This document shows, piece by piece, positions 17,966 through 25,833 of a DNA stretch of 64,000 nt. The DNA is from Variovorax sp. V93 (lineage in GTDB: Bacteria; Pseudomonadota; Gammaproteobacteria; Burkholderiales; Burkholderiaceae_C): contig NZ_AP028669.1 of NCBI RefSeq assembly GCF_041154485.1, forward strand, positions 186,001-250,000, written 5' to 3'. The position numbers and the translations under genes are program-made. Each line of letters begins with the position of its first letter. Within the stretch, counting starts at the first letter, position 1. Below the pieces are notes generated by a model. That model did not search any database. It had not been told where the DNA came from and saw only the letters and a program-made list of their open reading frames with translations.

Positions 17966-18769
17966 ATGACCCTCCTCAAAGTAGACAACCTGGGCAAGTC
18001 CTTCGGCGGCGTCAAAGCCGTCGACGGCATCAGCTTCGAGCTGAAGGCCGGCGAGCTGCTGGCCCTCATCGGCCCGAACGGCGCCGGCAAGTCCACCACC
18101 TTCAACATGGTGAACGGCCAGCTCAAGGCCGACCAGGGCTCCATCGTGTTCGACGGCCACGAGCTCGTGGGCCAGAAGCCGCGCGAGATCTGGCGCAAGG
18201 GCGTGGGCCGCACCTTCCAGATTGCCGAAACCTTTGCGTCGCTCACCGTCGCCGAGAACGTGCAGATGGCCATGCTCTCGCACGATGGCAAGCTGTTCTC
18301 GATGTGGCGCCGCGCGGCGGACCACAAGCGCGACGAGGCGCTGGCGCTGCTCGACCAGGTCGGCATGAAGGCACAGGCCGACCGGCCCTGCAGCGAGCTC
18401 GCCTACGGCGACGTCAAGCGCGTCGAGCTCGCGATCGCGATGGCCAATGCGCCCAAGCTGCTGCTGATGGACGAGCCCACCGCCGGCATGGCGCCGAAGG
18501 AGCGCAACTCGCTCATGGCGCTGACCAAGGAACTGGTGGTCCAGCGCGGCCTGGCCGTGCTGTTCACCGAGCACAGCATGGACGTGGTGTTCGCCTACGC
18601 CGACCGCATGATCGTGCTGGCCCGCGGCCGCCTGATCGCGCAGGGCAAGCCGCTCGAGATCCGTGACCATCCGAAGGTGCAGGAGGTGTACTTCGGCAGC
18701 GGCAAGACCTTCGAGAAAATTGCAGAGAAAGCCGCCGAAGTGAATGCGGCAGTGGGAGCCATCGGATGA
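17966..18769 (+). CDS. livG: ABC transporter ATP-binding protein, LivG type
   Basis: This 267-residue ATPase energises the importer at the cytoplasmic face. Walker A is GPNGAGKST (residues 36-44), the signature region LAYGDVKRVELAIAM is the LivG form of LSGGQ, and Walker B is LLLMDEPTAGM, followed by the switch His in FTEHSMD. It follows the inverted repeat and overlaps livF by four bases (ATGA at 18766). Its length is slightly longer than typical LivG (255) because of an Ala/Glu tail. Confidence 0.95.
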   Translation: MTLLKVDNLGKSFGGVKAVDGISFELKAGELLALIGPNGAGKSTTFNMVNGQLKADQGSIVFDGHELVGQKPREIWRKGVGRTFQIAETFASLTVAENVQMAMLSHDGKLFSMWRRAADHKRDEALALLDQVGMKAQADRPCSELAYGDVKRVELAIAMANAPKLLLMDEPTAGMAPKERNSLMALTKELVVQRGLAVLFTEHSMDVVFAYADRMIVLARGRLIAQGKPLEIRDHPKVQEVYFGSGKTFEKIAEKAAEVNAAVGAIG

Positions 18770-19500
18770 GCACACACGAAACACTGTTGAAGGCGAATTC
18801 GCTGTGCGCCTGGTATGGCGCCGCGCAGATCCTCTACGACGTCGACCTCGAAGTGCGCCGCGGCGAGGTCGTCGCGCTCATGGGCCGCAACGGCGCGGGC
18901 AAGTCGACCACGCTCAAGACGCTGATCGGCATGCTGGCCAAGCGCAAGGGCAGCGTCAGCTTCCTCGGCCACGACATCTCGAAGAGCGAACCTCATCACG
19001 CAGCGAAGCTCGGCCTCGGCTTCGTGCCCGAAGACCGCCGCGTGTTCACCGATCTCACGGTGATGGAGAACCTCGAGGTCGGCAAGCAGCCGTCGCGCCG
19101 CTGGGCCGATGGCAGCGAGGCGCCGCTGTGGACGCCCGAACGGCTGTTCAAGCTCTTCCCCAACCTGGGCGAAATGCCCGACCGCCCGGGCGGCCGCATG
19201 AGCGGCGGCGAGCAGCAGATGCTCACCGTGGCGCGCACGCTCATGGGCAACCCCTACCTGGTGCTGCTCGACGAGCCCTCCGAAGGCGTGGCACCGGTCA
19301 TCGTCGAGCAGATGGCCAACATGATCCTGGAGCTCAAGGCGCAGGGCGTGAGCATCCTGCTGTCGGAGCAGAACATGCACTTCGCCGAGCTGGTGTCCGA
19401 CCGCGCCTACGTGCTCGAGAAGGGCCAGATCCGCTACCACGCCACCATGGCAGAGCTCGCGGCCAACGAAGAGGTGCGCCGCGCCTACCTGAGCGTCTAG
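18766..19500 (+). CDS. livF: ABC transporter ATP-binding protein, LivF type
   Basis: This 244-residue ATPase is the partner of LivG. Walker A is GRNGAGKST (about residues 43-51), the signature is MSGGEQQMLTVAR, Walker B is VLLDEPSEG and the switch region is LSEQNMH. It is coupled to livG by ATGA overlap and precedes the nicotinamidase gene by 51 bases, so the transporter and the amidase are probably co-transcribed. Confidence 0.95.
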   Translation: MSTHETLLKANSLCAWYGAAQILYDVDLEVRRGEVVALMGRNGAGKSTTLKTLIGMLAKRKGSVSFLGHDISKSEPHHAAKLGLGFVPEDRRVFTDLTVMENLEVGKQPSRRWADGSEAPLWTPERLFKLFPNLGEMPDRPGGRMSGGEQQMLTVARTLMGNPYLVLLDEPSEGVAPVIVEQMANMILELKAQGVSILLSEQNMHFAELVSDRAYVLEKGQIRYHATMAELAANEEVRRAYLSV

Positions 19501-19551
19501 CCGCACCTGCGCGGCCACTTTTTCTTCTCATCAACCACCGGAGCACACGCC

Positions 19552-20274
19552 ATGCACGACTCGCACCGCAGATCCCTTCTGAAGTCCACGGCCGCACTGG
19601 GCCTGCTGGGCGCGGCCGGGACGCTGTTCGCGGCCCCGAAGCTCAAGCCGAACGACAAGTCCGCGCTGATCGTGATCGACGTGCAGAACTGCTTCGTCGA
19701 CGGCGGCACGCTGCCCGTCAAGGGAGGTGCCGAGGTGGTGCCCGTCATCAACAAGCTGGCCGATTCGTTCGAGAACATCGTGGTCACGCAGGACTGGCAC
19801 ACGCAAGGCCATGCGTCGTTCGCGAGCGCGCATGCGGGCCAGAAGCCGTTCAGCAGCATCAAGCTTTCCTACGGCAACCAGGTGCTCTGGCCCGACCACT
19901 GCGTGCAGGGCACCGACGACGCGGCGCTGCACAAGGACCTGAAGCTGCCCACCGCGCAGGTCATCATCCGCAAGGGCTTCCACAAGGGCGTCGACAGCTA
20001 TTCCGCCTTCGAGGAGGCCGACCGCAAGACCGCCACCGGCCTGGGCGGCTACCTCAAGCAGCGCGGCATCAAGACGGTGTACGTGGCCGGGCTGGCCACC
20101 GACTTCTGCGTGGCCTGGACCGCGCTCGACGCGCGCAAGGCCGGCTTCGAGGTCTACGTGATCGAGGACGCCACGCGCGCGATCGATCTCAACGGCTCGC
20201 TCGCCGCGGCATGGAAGCAGATGACGGCCAAGGGCGTCAAGCGCATCCAGTCCGCCGATATCCAGACGGCCTGA
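19552..20274 (+). CDS. pncA: Exported nicotinamidase (isochorismatase-like cysteine hydrolase)
   Basis: The enzyme hydrolyses nicotinamide to nicotinate and ammonia. The 240-residue chain has the complete nicotinamidase signature: Asp43 in VIDVQNCF, metal ligands Asp81 and His83 in QDWH and His116 in WPDHCVQGT, Lys141 in KGFHKG with DSYSAF, and the nucleophile Cys186 in GLATDFCV. Unlike cytoplasmic PncA it begins with a twin-arginine-like signal (HRRSLLK, then a hydrophobic stretch ending near LFA at 25-27), so it should act in the periplasm. It lies between livF and a second binding protein. The inferred role is to make nicotinate from external nicotinamide before uptake. A related amide substrate is possible, but the motif set is specific. 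Confidence 0.85.
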   Translation: MHDSHRRSLLKSTAALGLLGAAGTLFAAPKLKPNDKSALIVIDVQNCFVDGGTLPVKGGAEVVPVINKLADSFENIVVTQDWHTQGHASFASAHAGQKPFSSIKLSYGNQVLWPDHCVQGTDDAALHKDLKLPTAQVIIRKGFHKGVDSYSAFEEADRKTATGLGGYLKQRGIKTVYVAGLATDFCVAWTALDARKAGFEVYVIEDATRAIDLNGSLAAAWKQMTAKGVKRIQSADIQTA

Positions 20275-20335
20275 GCAAGCCTGCGCCGCATTCACTCCCG
20301 CCCGGCAACAACGACAACAACGAGCTAGACAACGC

Positions 20336-21496
20336 ATGACGATCCCGATTTCAAGGCGCGCCCTGGTGGCGGGCGGCGCAGCCCTGGCACTGGGCCCTGG
20401 CCTTCTGCGTTCGGCGCGCGCCGACAACGGCGTGACCGACGGCCTCATCCGCATCGGCCAGTCGGCCGTGTTCAGCGGCCCGGCCAAGGACTTCGGCATC
20501 GACTACCGCGCGGGCATCAGGCTGTATTTCGACCGCGTCAACAAGTCGGGCGGCGTCAACGGCCGCAAGCTCGAGCTCGTCAGCTACGACGATGCCTACG
20601 ACCCCGCGAAGACGGCCGCCAACACCGCGAAGCTGATCGACGAAGACAAGGTCTTCGCGCTCGCGGGCTTCGTCGCCACGGGCAATCTCGCGGCTGCGAT
20701 GCCGCTGGCCGAGAAGGCGGGCGTGCCCATGTTCGCGCCGCTGGTGGGCACCACCTCGTTCCGCACCAAGGTCAACCGGCTGCTGTTCCACGTGCGCGCG
20801 GGCTACGACCTCGAGCTGCGCAAGATCATCAGCCATCTCTCGACCCTCAGCCTCTCGTCGATTGCGGTGGTCTACCAGGACAGCGCCTTCGGCAAGTCGA
20901 ACCTCGCCACCTGCGAGCAGCTGGCTGCCGACTACAAGGTGCAGGTCGTGAAGACGCTGCCGCTCGCGATTGCCGCGGAAGACGCCAAACAGGTCGTCGC
21001 CAGCCTGGCCGATGCCAAGCCCGGCGCGGTATTGATGATCATGGCCGGGCGCATGGTCGAGGTGTTCATGCGCGACTACCGCGCGAACGGCGGGGCGGCG
21101 CCGCTCTATACGCTGTCGGTCGGCATCACCGACGCGGCCGGTTCCGCCAAGCGGCTCGAAGGCAGGCTCGCGGGGCTGGTCACGGCCAGCATCGTGCCAC
21201 CGCCGCAGGCCGTGCGCGTGCCCATCGTGGCCGACTACCAGCGCGACCGTGCCGAGTTCGGCGAGAAGATCGACAGCTACACCACGCTCGAAGGCTATAT
21301 CGCATCGCGCGTGATGGTCGAAGGCCTGCGCCGCGCGGGCAAGGCGCTCACGCGCGACAGCTTCATCGCCGGGCTCGAAGGCATCGGCAGCGCGCGCTTC
21401 GGCGATTTCCCGGTCGAGTACGGCGCGAAGAACCACAACGGCTCGACCTTCGTGGACCTGGAGATGTACACCCGTGACGGCCAGTTGCGGCGCTGA
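20336..21496 (+). CDS. ABC transporter substrate-binding protein, Leu/Ile/Val-type (second)
   Basis: The 386-residue binding protein has a twin-arginine-like leader (SRRALVAGGAALALGPGLL, cleavage near SARA). The mature part begins with GLIRIGQSAVFSGPAKDFG and includes VNKSGGVNGRKLELVSYDDAYDP-type family features, split across two strands. It is clearly different in sequence from the first binding protein of the island, so the single permease/ATPase set may accept two ligands. The gene overlaps the Mo-hydroxylase small subunit by 23 bases, tying uptake to the first oxidation step. Confidence 0.85.
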   Translation: MTIPISRRALVAGGAALALGPGLLRSARADNGVTDGLIRIGQSAVFSGPAKDFGIDYRAGIRLYFDRVNKSGGVNGRKLELVSYDDAYDPAKTAANTAKLIDEDKVFALAGFVATGNLAAAMPLAEKAGVPMFAPLVGTTSFRTKVNRLLFHVRAGYDLELRKIISHLSTLSLSSIAVVYQDSAFGKSNLATCEQLAADYKVQVVKTLPLAIAAEDAKQVVASLADAKPGAVLMIMAGRMVEVFMRDYRANGGAAPLYTLSVGITDAAGSAKRLEGRLAGLVTASIVPPPQAVRVPIVADYQRDRAEFGEKIDSYTTLEGYIASRVMVEGLRRAGKALTRDSFIAGLEGIGSARFGDFPVEYGAKNHNGSTFVDLEMYTRDGQLRR

Positions 21497-21977
21497 GCCG
21501 CTGCTGCACCTGCAGGTCAACGGCAGGGCCTGTTCGATCGAAGGCGTGCCGCGCGCGGCCACGCTGCTGCACCTGCTGCGCAACGACCTCGGCCTGAACG
21601 GGCCCAAGTACGGCTGCGGACTGGGGCAGTGCGGCGCCTGCACGGTGCACGTCGACGGCGTGGCGGCGCGGTCCTGCGTGATTCCGGCGCATGGCGTGGC
21701 GGGCCGCGCCATCACCACGCTCGCAGGCCTCGGCACGCGTGGGCGCTGGCATCCCGTGCAGGCCGCCTTCGAAGACGCGCAGGCCGCGCAGTGCGGCTAC
21801 TGCCTGAACGGCATGGTCATGCAGGCCGCGGCGCTGCTTGCGCGCGACCCGCAGGCAAGCGAGGCGCGCATCCGCAGCGAACTCTCGGGCAACCTGTGCC
21901 GGTGCGGTACGCACATTGAAATACTGGACGCGGTGCAGCGCGCGGCGGTGCGCATGCGCGCGGAGCAAGAGCCATGA
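21474..21977 (+). CDS. nicA: Mo-hydroxylase small subunit, 2x[2Fe-2S] (NicA-like)
   Basis: The 167-residue protein is a typical xanthine-dehydrogenase-family iron-sulfur subunit. The plant-type [2Fe-2S] motif YGCGLGQCGACTV lies near residue 45 and the second C-x2-C...C-x-C cluster (CGYCLNG and CRCGTH) near 105-140. It passes electrons from the molybdenum centre to the cytochrome domain of the partner. The start is GTG at 21474 inside the upstream gene; ATGA at 21974 couples it to the large subunit. Length and partner architecture match NicA of aerobic nicotinate dehydrogenase, though isoquinoline and other aldehyde or N-heterocycle enzymes are related. Confidence 0.85.
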   Translation: MTASCGAEPLLHLQVNGRACSIEGVPRAATLLHLLRNDLGLNGPKYGCGLGQCGACTVHVDGVAARSCVIPAHGVAGRAITTLAGLGTRGRWHPVQAAFEDAQAAQCGYCLNGMVMQAAALLARDPQASEARIRSELSGNLCRCGTHIEILDAVQRAAVRMRAEQEP

Positions 21978-24900
21978 CGCGCCGCGCCGATCTGCCGCGG
22001 ACCCGCGCGGAGTTTCTCTCGGCCGACGGCGTGCTGCTGGTCGTGCGCGAGACGCCGCCAGCGCCGGCGCCCGCCAACGGGCAGCCCGCGGCCGTGGCGG
22101 GCAACCCGCTCGAAGGCGACGAGATCCTGCTCGCTGTCTGGGACGACGGCAGCGCCTCGGCGCTCAACGGCCATGTCGACCTCGGCACCGGCATCCAGAC
22201 CGCGCTTGCGCAGATCGTGGCCGAGGAGCTCGAGCTCGGCATGCCCTGCGTGCGCATGATGCTCGGCGACACCGCGCGCGCGCCCAACCAGGGCGCGACG
22301 ATCGCGAGCGCCTCGATCCAGATCCATGCGCAACCGCTGCGCCTGGCCGCCGCGCAGGCGCGCGCGTGGCTGCTTGCGCGCGCGGCCGAGCGGCTCGGCG
22401 TGGCTGCCGGCGCACTGCAGGTGCGCAATGGGGTGGTGCGGGTGGCCGAGGCGCCGGACCGCCGCATCCACTACGCCGAGCTGGTCGCGGGGCAACGCAC
22501 TGTGCTGCGGCTCGATCCGGGCGCGCAGCCCAAGGACCCGGCCGACTACCGCATCGTCGGCACGCGCCAGGCCCGCGTGGACATTCCTGCCAAGCTCGCG
22601 GGCGACCTCGTGTTCGTGCACGACATGCGCGTGCCCGGCATGCTGCACGGCCGCGTGGTGCGCCCGCCGTATGCGGGTGCGGACCATGGCGAGTTCATCG
22701 GCAACACGCTCGAGTCGGTGGACGAATCGTCGATCGCGCACATCCCCGGCGTTCGCGCGGTGGTCGTGATCCGCGACTTCGTCGGCATCGTGGCCGAGCG
22801 CGAGGAGCACGCCGAGCAGGCGCTGCGCGAATTGCGCGTCACGTGGAAGCCCTGGCCCGGCATGCCCGACCTGTCCGACCTCGCGCAGGCCCTGCGCGAC
22901 AACCCGTCGACGCAGCGCCTGCTGGTCGATGAAGGCGATGTCGACGGCGCCATCGCCGCGGCCGCGCAGCCGATGCATCGCACCTACGTGTGGCCGTACC
23001 AGATGCACGCGTCCATCGGGCCGTCGTGTGCGCTGGCAGAGTGGCAGCCGGCCGATGGCAGCGGGATGCGGCTGCGTTGCTGGGCCGGCTCGCAGAATCC
23101 GCATGTGCTGCGCGCCGATCTCGCAAAGCTCATGGGCCTGGACGACGTGCAGGTCGACGTCATCCGCATGGAAGCCGCGGGCTGCTACGGCCGCAACGGC
23201 GCCGACGACGTGGCGGCCGATGCGGCACTGCTCGCGCGCGCCGTGGGCGCGCCGGTGCGCGTGCAGCTCACGCGCGAGCAGGAGCATGCCTGGGAGCCCA
23301 AGGGCGCCGCGCAGCTCATGGAAGTGGATGGCGGGCTCATGGCCGATGGTCGCATCGCCGCCTACGACTTCGAAACTTCGTACCCCTCCAACGGCGCGCC
23401 CACGCTCGCGCTGCTGCTCACGCGCACCATCGAGCCGGTGGCGCAGGCCTTCGAGATGGGCGACCGCACGGCGCGTCCGCCCTACAGCGTCGACAACCTG
23501 CGCGTGAAGGTCAACGACATGGCGCCGATCGTGCGCGCTTCCTGGCTGCGCGGCGTGTCGGCGCTGCCGAGCTCCTTTGCGCACGAGTCGTACATCGACG
23601 AGCTGGCCACCGCGGCCGGCGTCGATCCGGTGCAGTTCCGCCTGCGCCACCTGAACGATCCGCGCGCGGTCGAACTGGTGCAGGCCACCGCGCAGAAGGC
23701 CGGCTGGCGCAGGCGCACCGGGCCGCAGGAAAACGCCGATGGCGGGCTGGGTATGGGCGGCGACGTTCTCTTCGGCCAGGGCTTTGCCTACGCGCGCTAC
23801 ATCCACAGCAAGTGGCCGGGCTTCGGCGCCGCATGGGCCGCATGGGTGGCGGACGTCGAGGTCAACCGCAAGACCGGCGAGGTGCACGTGCGCCGCGTGG
23901 TGGTGGGGCACGACGCGGGACTGCTGGTCAACCCCGCGGGCGTCGAGCACCAGGTGCACGGCAACGTGATCCAGACCACGAGCCGCGCGCTCAGGGAAGA
24001 GGTGCAGTTCGCGCCGCAGCAGGGCGCGGCTTCGAGCAGCGGTGCGCAGCTGCCGGGCGTGCTGCCCTCGGGCGTCGTCGCCAGCCGCGAATGGGGCAGC
24101 TATCCGATCATCAATTTCCGCGACGTGCCGGTGATCGAGGTCATGCACATGCCGCGGCCCGGCGAACCCTCGCTGGGTGCGGGCGAGTCGTCGTCGGTGC
24201 CGGGAACGGCGGCGATCGCGAATGCGATCTTCGATGCGACGGGCGTGCGCTTCCGCGAGCCGCCGTTCACGCCGGAGAAGGTGCTGGCCGCGTTGAATCC
24301 GGGGTTGCTCCCTCTCCTTTCGGGGGAGGGCGAGGGTGGGGGCGAGCGGCGTTCGAATGGTGGCGCTGCCATGCCCCCATCCCAACCTTCCCCCGGAAGG
24401 GGAAGGAGCAACACGGCCTGGCCCCGGCGCAAAGGCCTCTGGGCCACCGCCTCTGCCCTCGCCATCGGTGGCATCGGCCTCATCGCCGGCCTGCTCGGCT
24501 GGCGCTCCGCCATTGCCCCGGTCTCGCTCACTGCCCCGGTGTACAGCGAGGCCACCATCGAGCGCGGCCGCGTGCTTGCCGCGCTCGGCGACTGCGCCGT
24601 GTGCCATACCGCGCCGGGCGGCGCCCCCAACGCCGGCGGCCGCGCGATGCAGACGCCCTTCGGCACGCTCTACACCACCAACCTCACGCCCGATGCCGAC
24701 ACGGGCCTGGGCCGCTGGTCGTTCAGCGCCTTCCAGCGCGCGATGCGCGAGGGCGTCTCGCGCGACGGCCACCACCTGTACCCGGCGTTTCCATACACCG
24801 CCTTCGCCAGGACCAGCGACGACGACCTGCAGGCGCTCTATGCCTACTTCATGTCGATGCCCGCGGTGCGCGCCGAGACGCCGAAGGCCGAACTGAAGTT

Positions 24901-25729
24901 TCCATTCAGCATGCGGCCGCTGATGGCCGGATGGAACGCACTTTTCCACGACCCCGCGCCCCTGCAGCCCGTCGCCACGCAAAGCGCCGAGTGGAACCGC
25001 GGCGCCTACCTCGTCAACGGCCTGGGCCATTGCGGCGCCTGCCATACGCCGCGCAACGCGCTCGGTGCGGAGCAGGGCGGCAGCGCGTTCCTCTCGGGCG
25101 CGATGGTCGATGGCTGGGAGGCGCCCGCGCTCACGCAGCGCTCCAAATCCGCCGTGCCCTGGGATGCCGACGAGCTCTACCGCTACCTGCGCCAGGGCCA
25201 CACGCAGCGCCATGGCATCGCGGGCGGTCCGATGGCCGAGGTGGTGCGCGAACTCGCGCAGGTGCCCGATGCCGACGTGCGCGCCATGGCCACCTACCTC
25301 GCCTCGTTCAATCCGGCGCCCGCGGCCGAGCCGCAGGCCGTGGCGCAGCAGGTGGTCGACAACGCGGCACGCACGCAGGATCGGCTGCTCGGTCCCGCGC
25401 AGCGCATGTTCGACAGCGCCTGCGCGTCGTGCCACCACGACGGCGACGGCCCCACGCTGCTCGGCGTGAACACGCCGCTCGCGCTCAACGGCAATCTCAC
25501 GAGCGCGCGGCCCGACAACCTGCTGCGCACCATCCTCGATGGCGTGCGCGAGCCCGCGAGCCGCGACATCGGCTTCATGCCGGCCTTCCGCGACGCGCTC
25601 GACGATCGGCAGATCGCCGAACTCGCGGGCTACATGCGCGCGCGCTTCGCACCGCAGGAGCCGGCGTGGAAGAACCTGCCGGCCGAAGTGGCACGCGTGC
25701 GCGCCGCGCGCGGCCACGGCGCCGAGTAA
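21974..25729 (+). CDS. nicB: Mo-hydroxylase large subunit fused to membrane-anchored tri-haem cytochrome c (NicB-like)
   Basis: The 1,251-residue chain has three parts. Residues 1-775 are a molybdopterin-binding domain of the IorB/NicB arrangement; the catalytic base is Glu738 in GAGESSS, and GYGR-type CYGRNG lies near 405. Residues 777-813 are a low-complexity linker encoded by a REP-like repeat. After it come RRK and a membrane helix (about 822-844), then cytochrome c domains with CAVCH (874), CGACH (1020) and CASCH (1150). Positive residues before the helix place the Mo domain in the cytoplasm and the haems in the periplasm. Three haems fused to the Mo domain match NicB of Pseudomonas nicotinate dehydrogenase, which makes 6-hydroxynicotinate. 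The substrate is inferred from hnr, ena and pncA nearby. Confidence 0.85.
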   Translation: MTRRADLPRTRAEFLSADGVLLVVRETPPAPAPANGQPAAVAGNPLEGDEILLAVWDDGSASALNGHVDLGTGIQTALAQIVAEELELGMPCVRMMLGDTARAPNQGATIASASIQIHAQPLRLAAAQARAWLLARAAERLGVAAGALQVRNGVVRVAEAPDRRIHYAELVAGQRTVLRLDPGAQPKDPADYRIVGTRQARVDIPAKLAGDLVFVHDMRVPGMLHGRVVRPPYAGADHGEFIGNTLESVDESSIAHIPGVRAVVVIRDFVGIVAEREEHAEQALRELRVTWKPWPGMPDLSDLAQALRDNPSTQRLLVDEGDVDGAIAAAAQPMHRTYVWPYQMHASIGPSCALAEWQPADGSGMRLRCWAGSQNPHVLRADLAKLMGLDDVQVDVIRMEAAGCYGRNGADDVAADAALLARAVGAPVRVQLTREQEHAWEPKGAAQLMEVDGGLMADGRIAAYDFETSYPSNGAPTLALLLTRTIEPVAQAFEMGDRTARPPYSVDNLRVKVNDMAPIVRASWLRGVSALPSSFAHESYIDELATAAGVDPVQFRLRHLNDPRAVELVQATAQKAGWRRRTGPQENADGGLGMGGDVLFGQGFAYARYIHSKWPGFGAAWAAWVADVEVNRKTGEVHVRRVVVGHDAGLLVNPAGVEHQVHGNVIQTTSRALREEVQFAPQQGAASSSGAQLPGVLPSGVVASREWGSYPIINFRDVPVIEVMHMPRPGEPSLGAGESSSVPGTAAIANAIFDATGVRFREPPFTPEKVLAALNPGLLPLLSGEGEGGGERRSNGGAAMPPSQPSPGRGRSNTAWPRRKGLWATASALAIGGIGLIAGLLGWRSAIAPVSLTAPVYSEATIERGRVLAALGDCAVCHTAPGGAPNAGGRAMQTPFGTLYTTNLTPDADTGLGRWSFSAFQRAMREGVSRDGHHLYPAFPYTAFARTSDDDLQALYAYFMSMPAVRAETPKAELKFPFSMRPLMAGWNALFHDPAPLQPVATQSAEWNRGAYLVNGLGHCGACHTPRNALGAEQGGSAFLSGAMVDGWEAPALTQRSKSAVPWDADELYRYLRQGHTQRHGIAGGPMAEVVRELAQVPDADVRAMATYLASFNPAPAAEPQAVAQQVVDNAARTQDRLLGPAQRMFDSACASCHHDGDGPTLLGVNTPLALNGNLTSARPDNLLRTILDGVREPASRDIGFMPAFRDALDDRQIAELAGYMRARFAPQEPAWKNLPAEVARVRAARGHGAE
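24304..24412. repeat. REP-like repeat, copy 3, translated in frame inside nicB
   Basis: The ends GTTGCTCC (24304-24311) and GGAGCAAC (24405-24412) are perfect inverted repeats. Between them are the same two hairpin arms (CTCCTTTCGGGGGAG; CCTTCCCCCGGAAGGGGAAGG) and GGTGGGGG/CCCCCATCC boxes as copies 1 and 2. Here the element lies inside the coding region, at the join between the Mo domain and the membrane helix, and is read through without stop or frame change. Confidence 0.85.
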
Positions 25730-25833
25730 GTCGCCTTCCGCGGCGTGCCGCTTTCCGCTTGCGCAGCGGCAGGGAACACATTCATTCAGAATGTCCGCTC
25801 CAAGAACCCAACCCAAGTGCCTCCGGAGACAAC

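Noticed and set aside
21974..25729. nicB as two genes joined by a sequencing error
   Set aside because: NicB-type enzymes naturally have Mo and cytochrome domains in one chain. The REP-like linker is read in frame and a membrane helix follows it directly.
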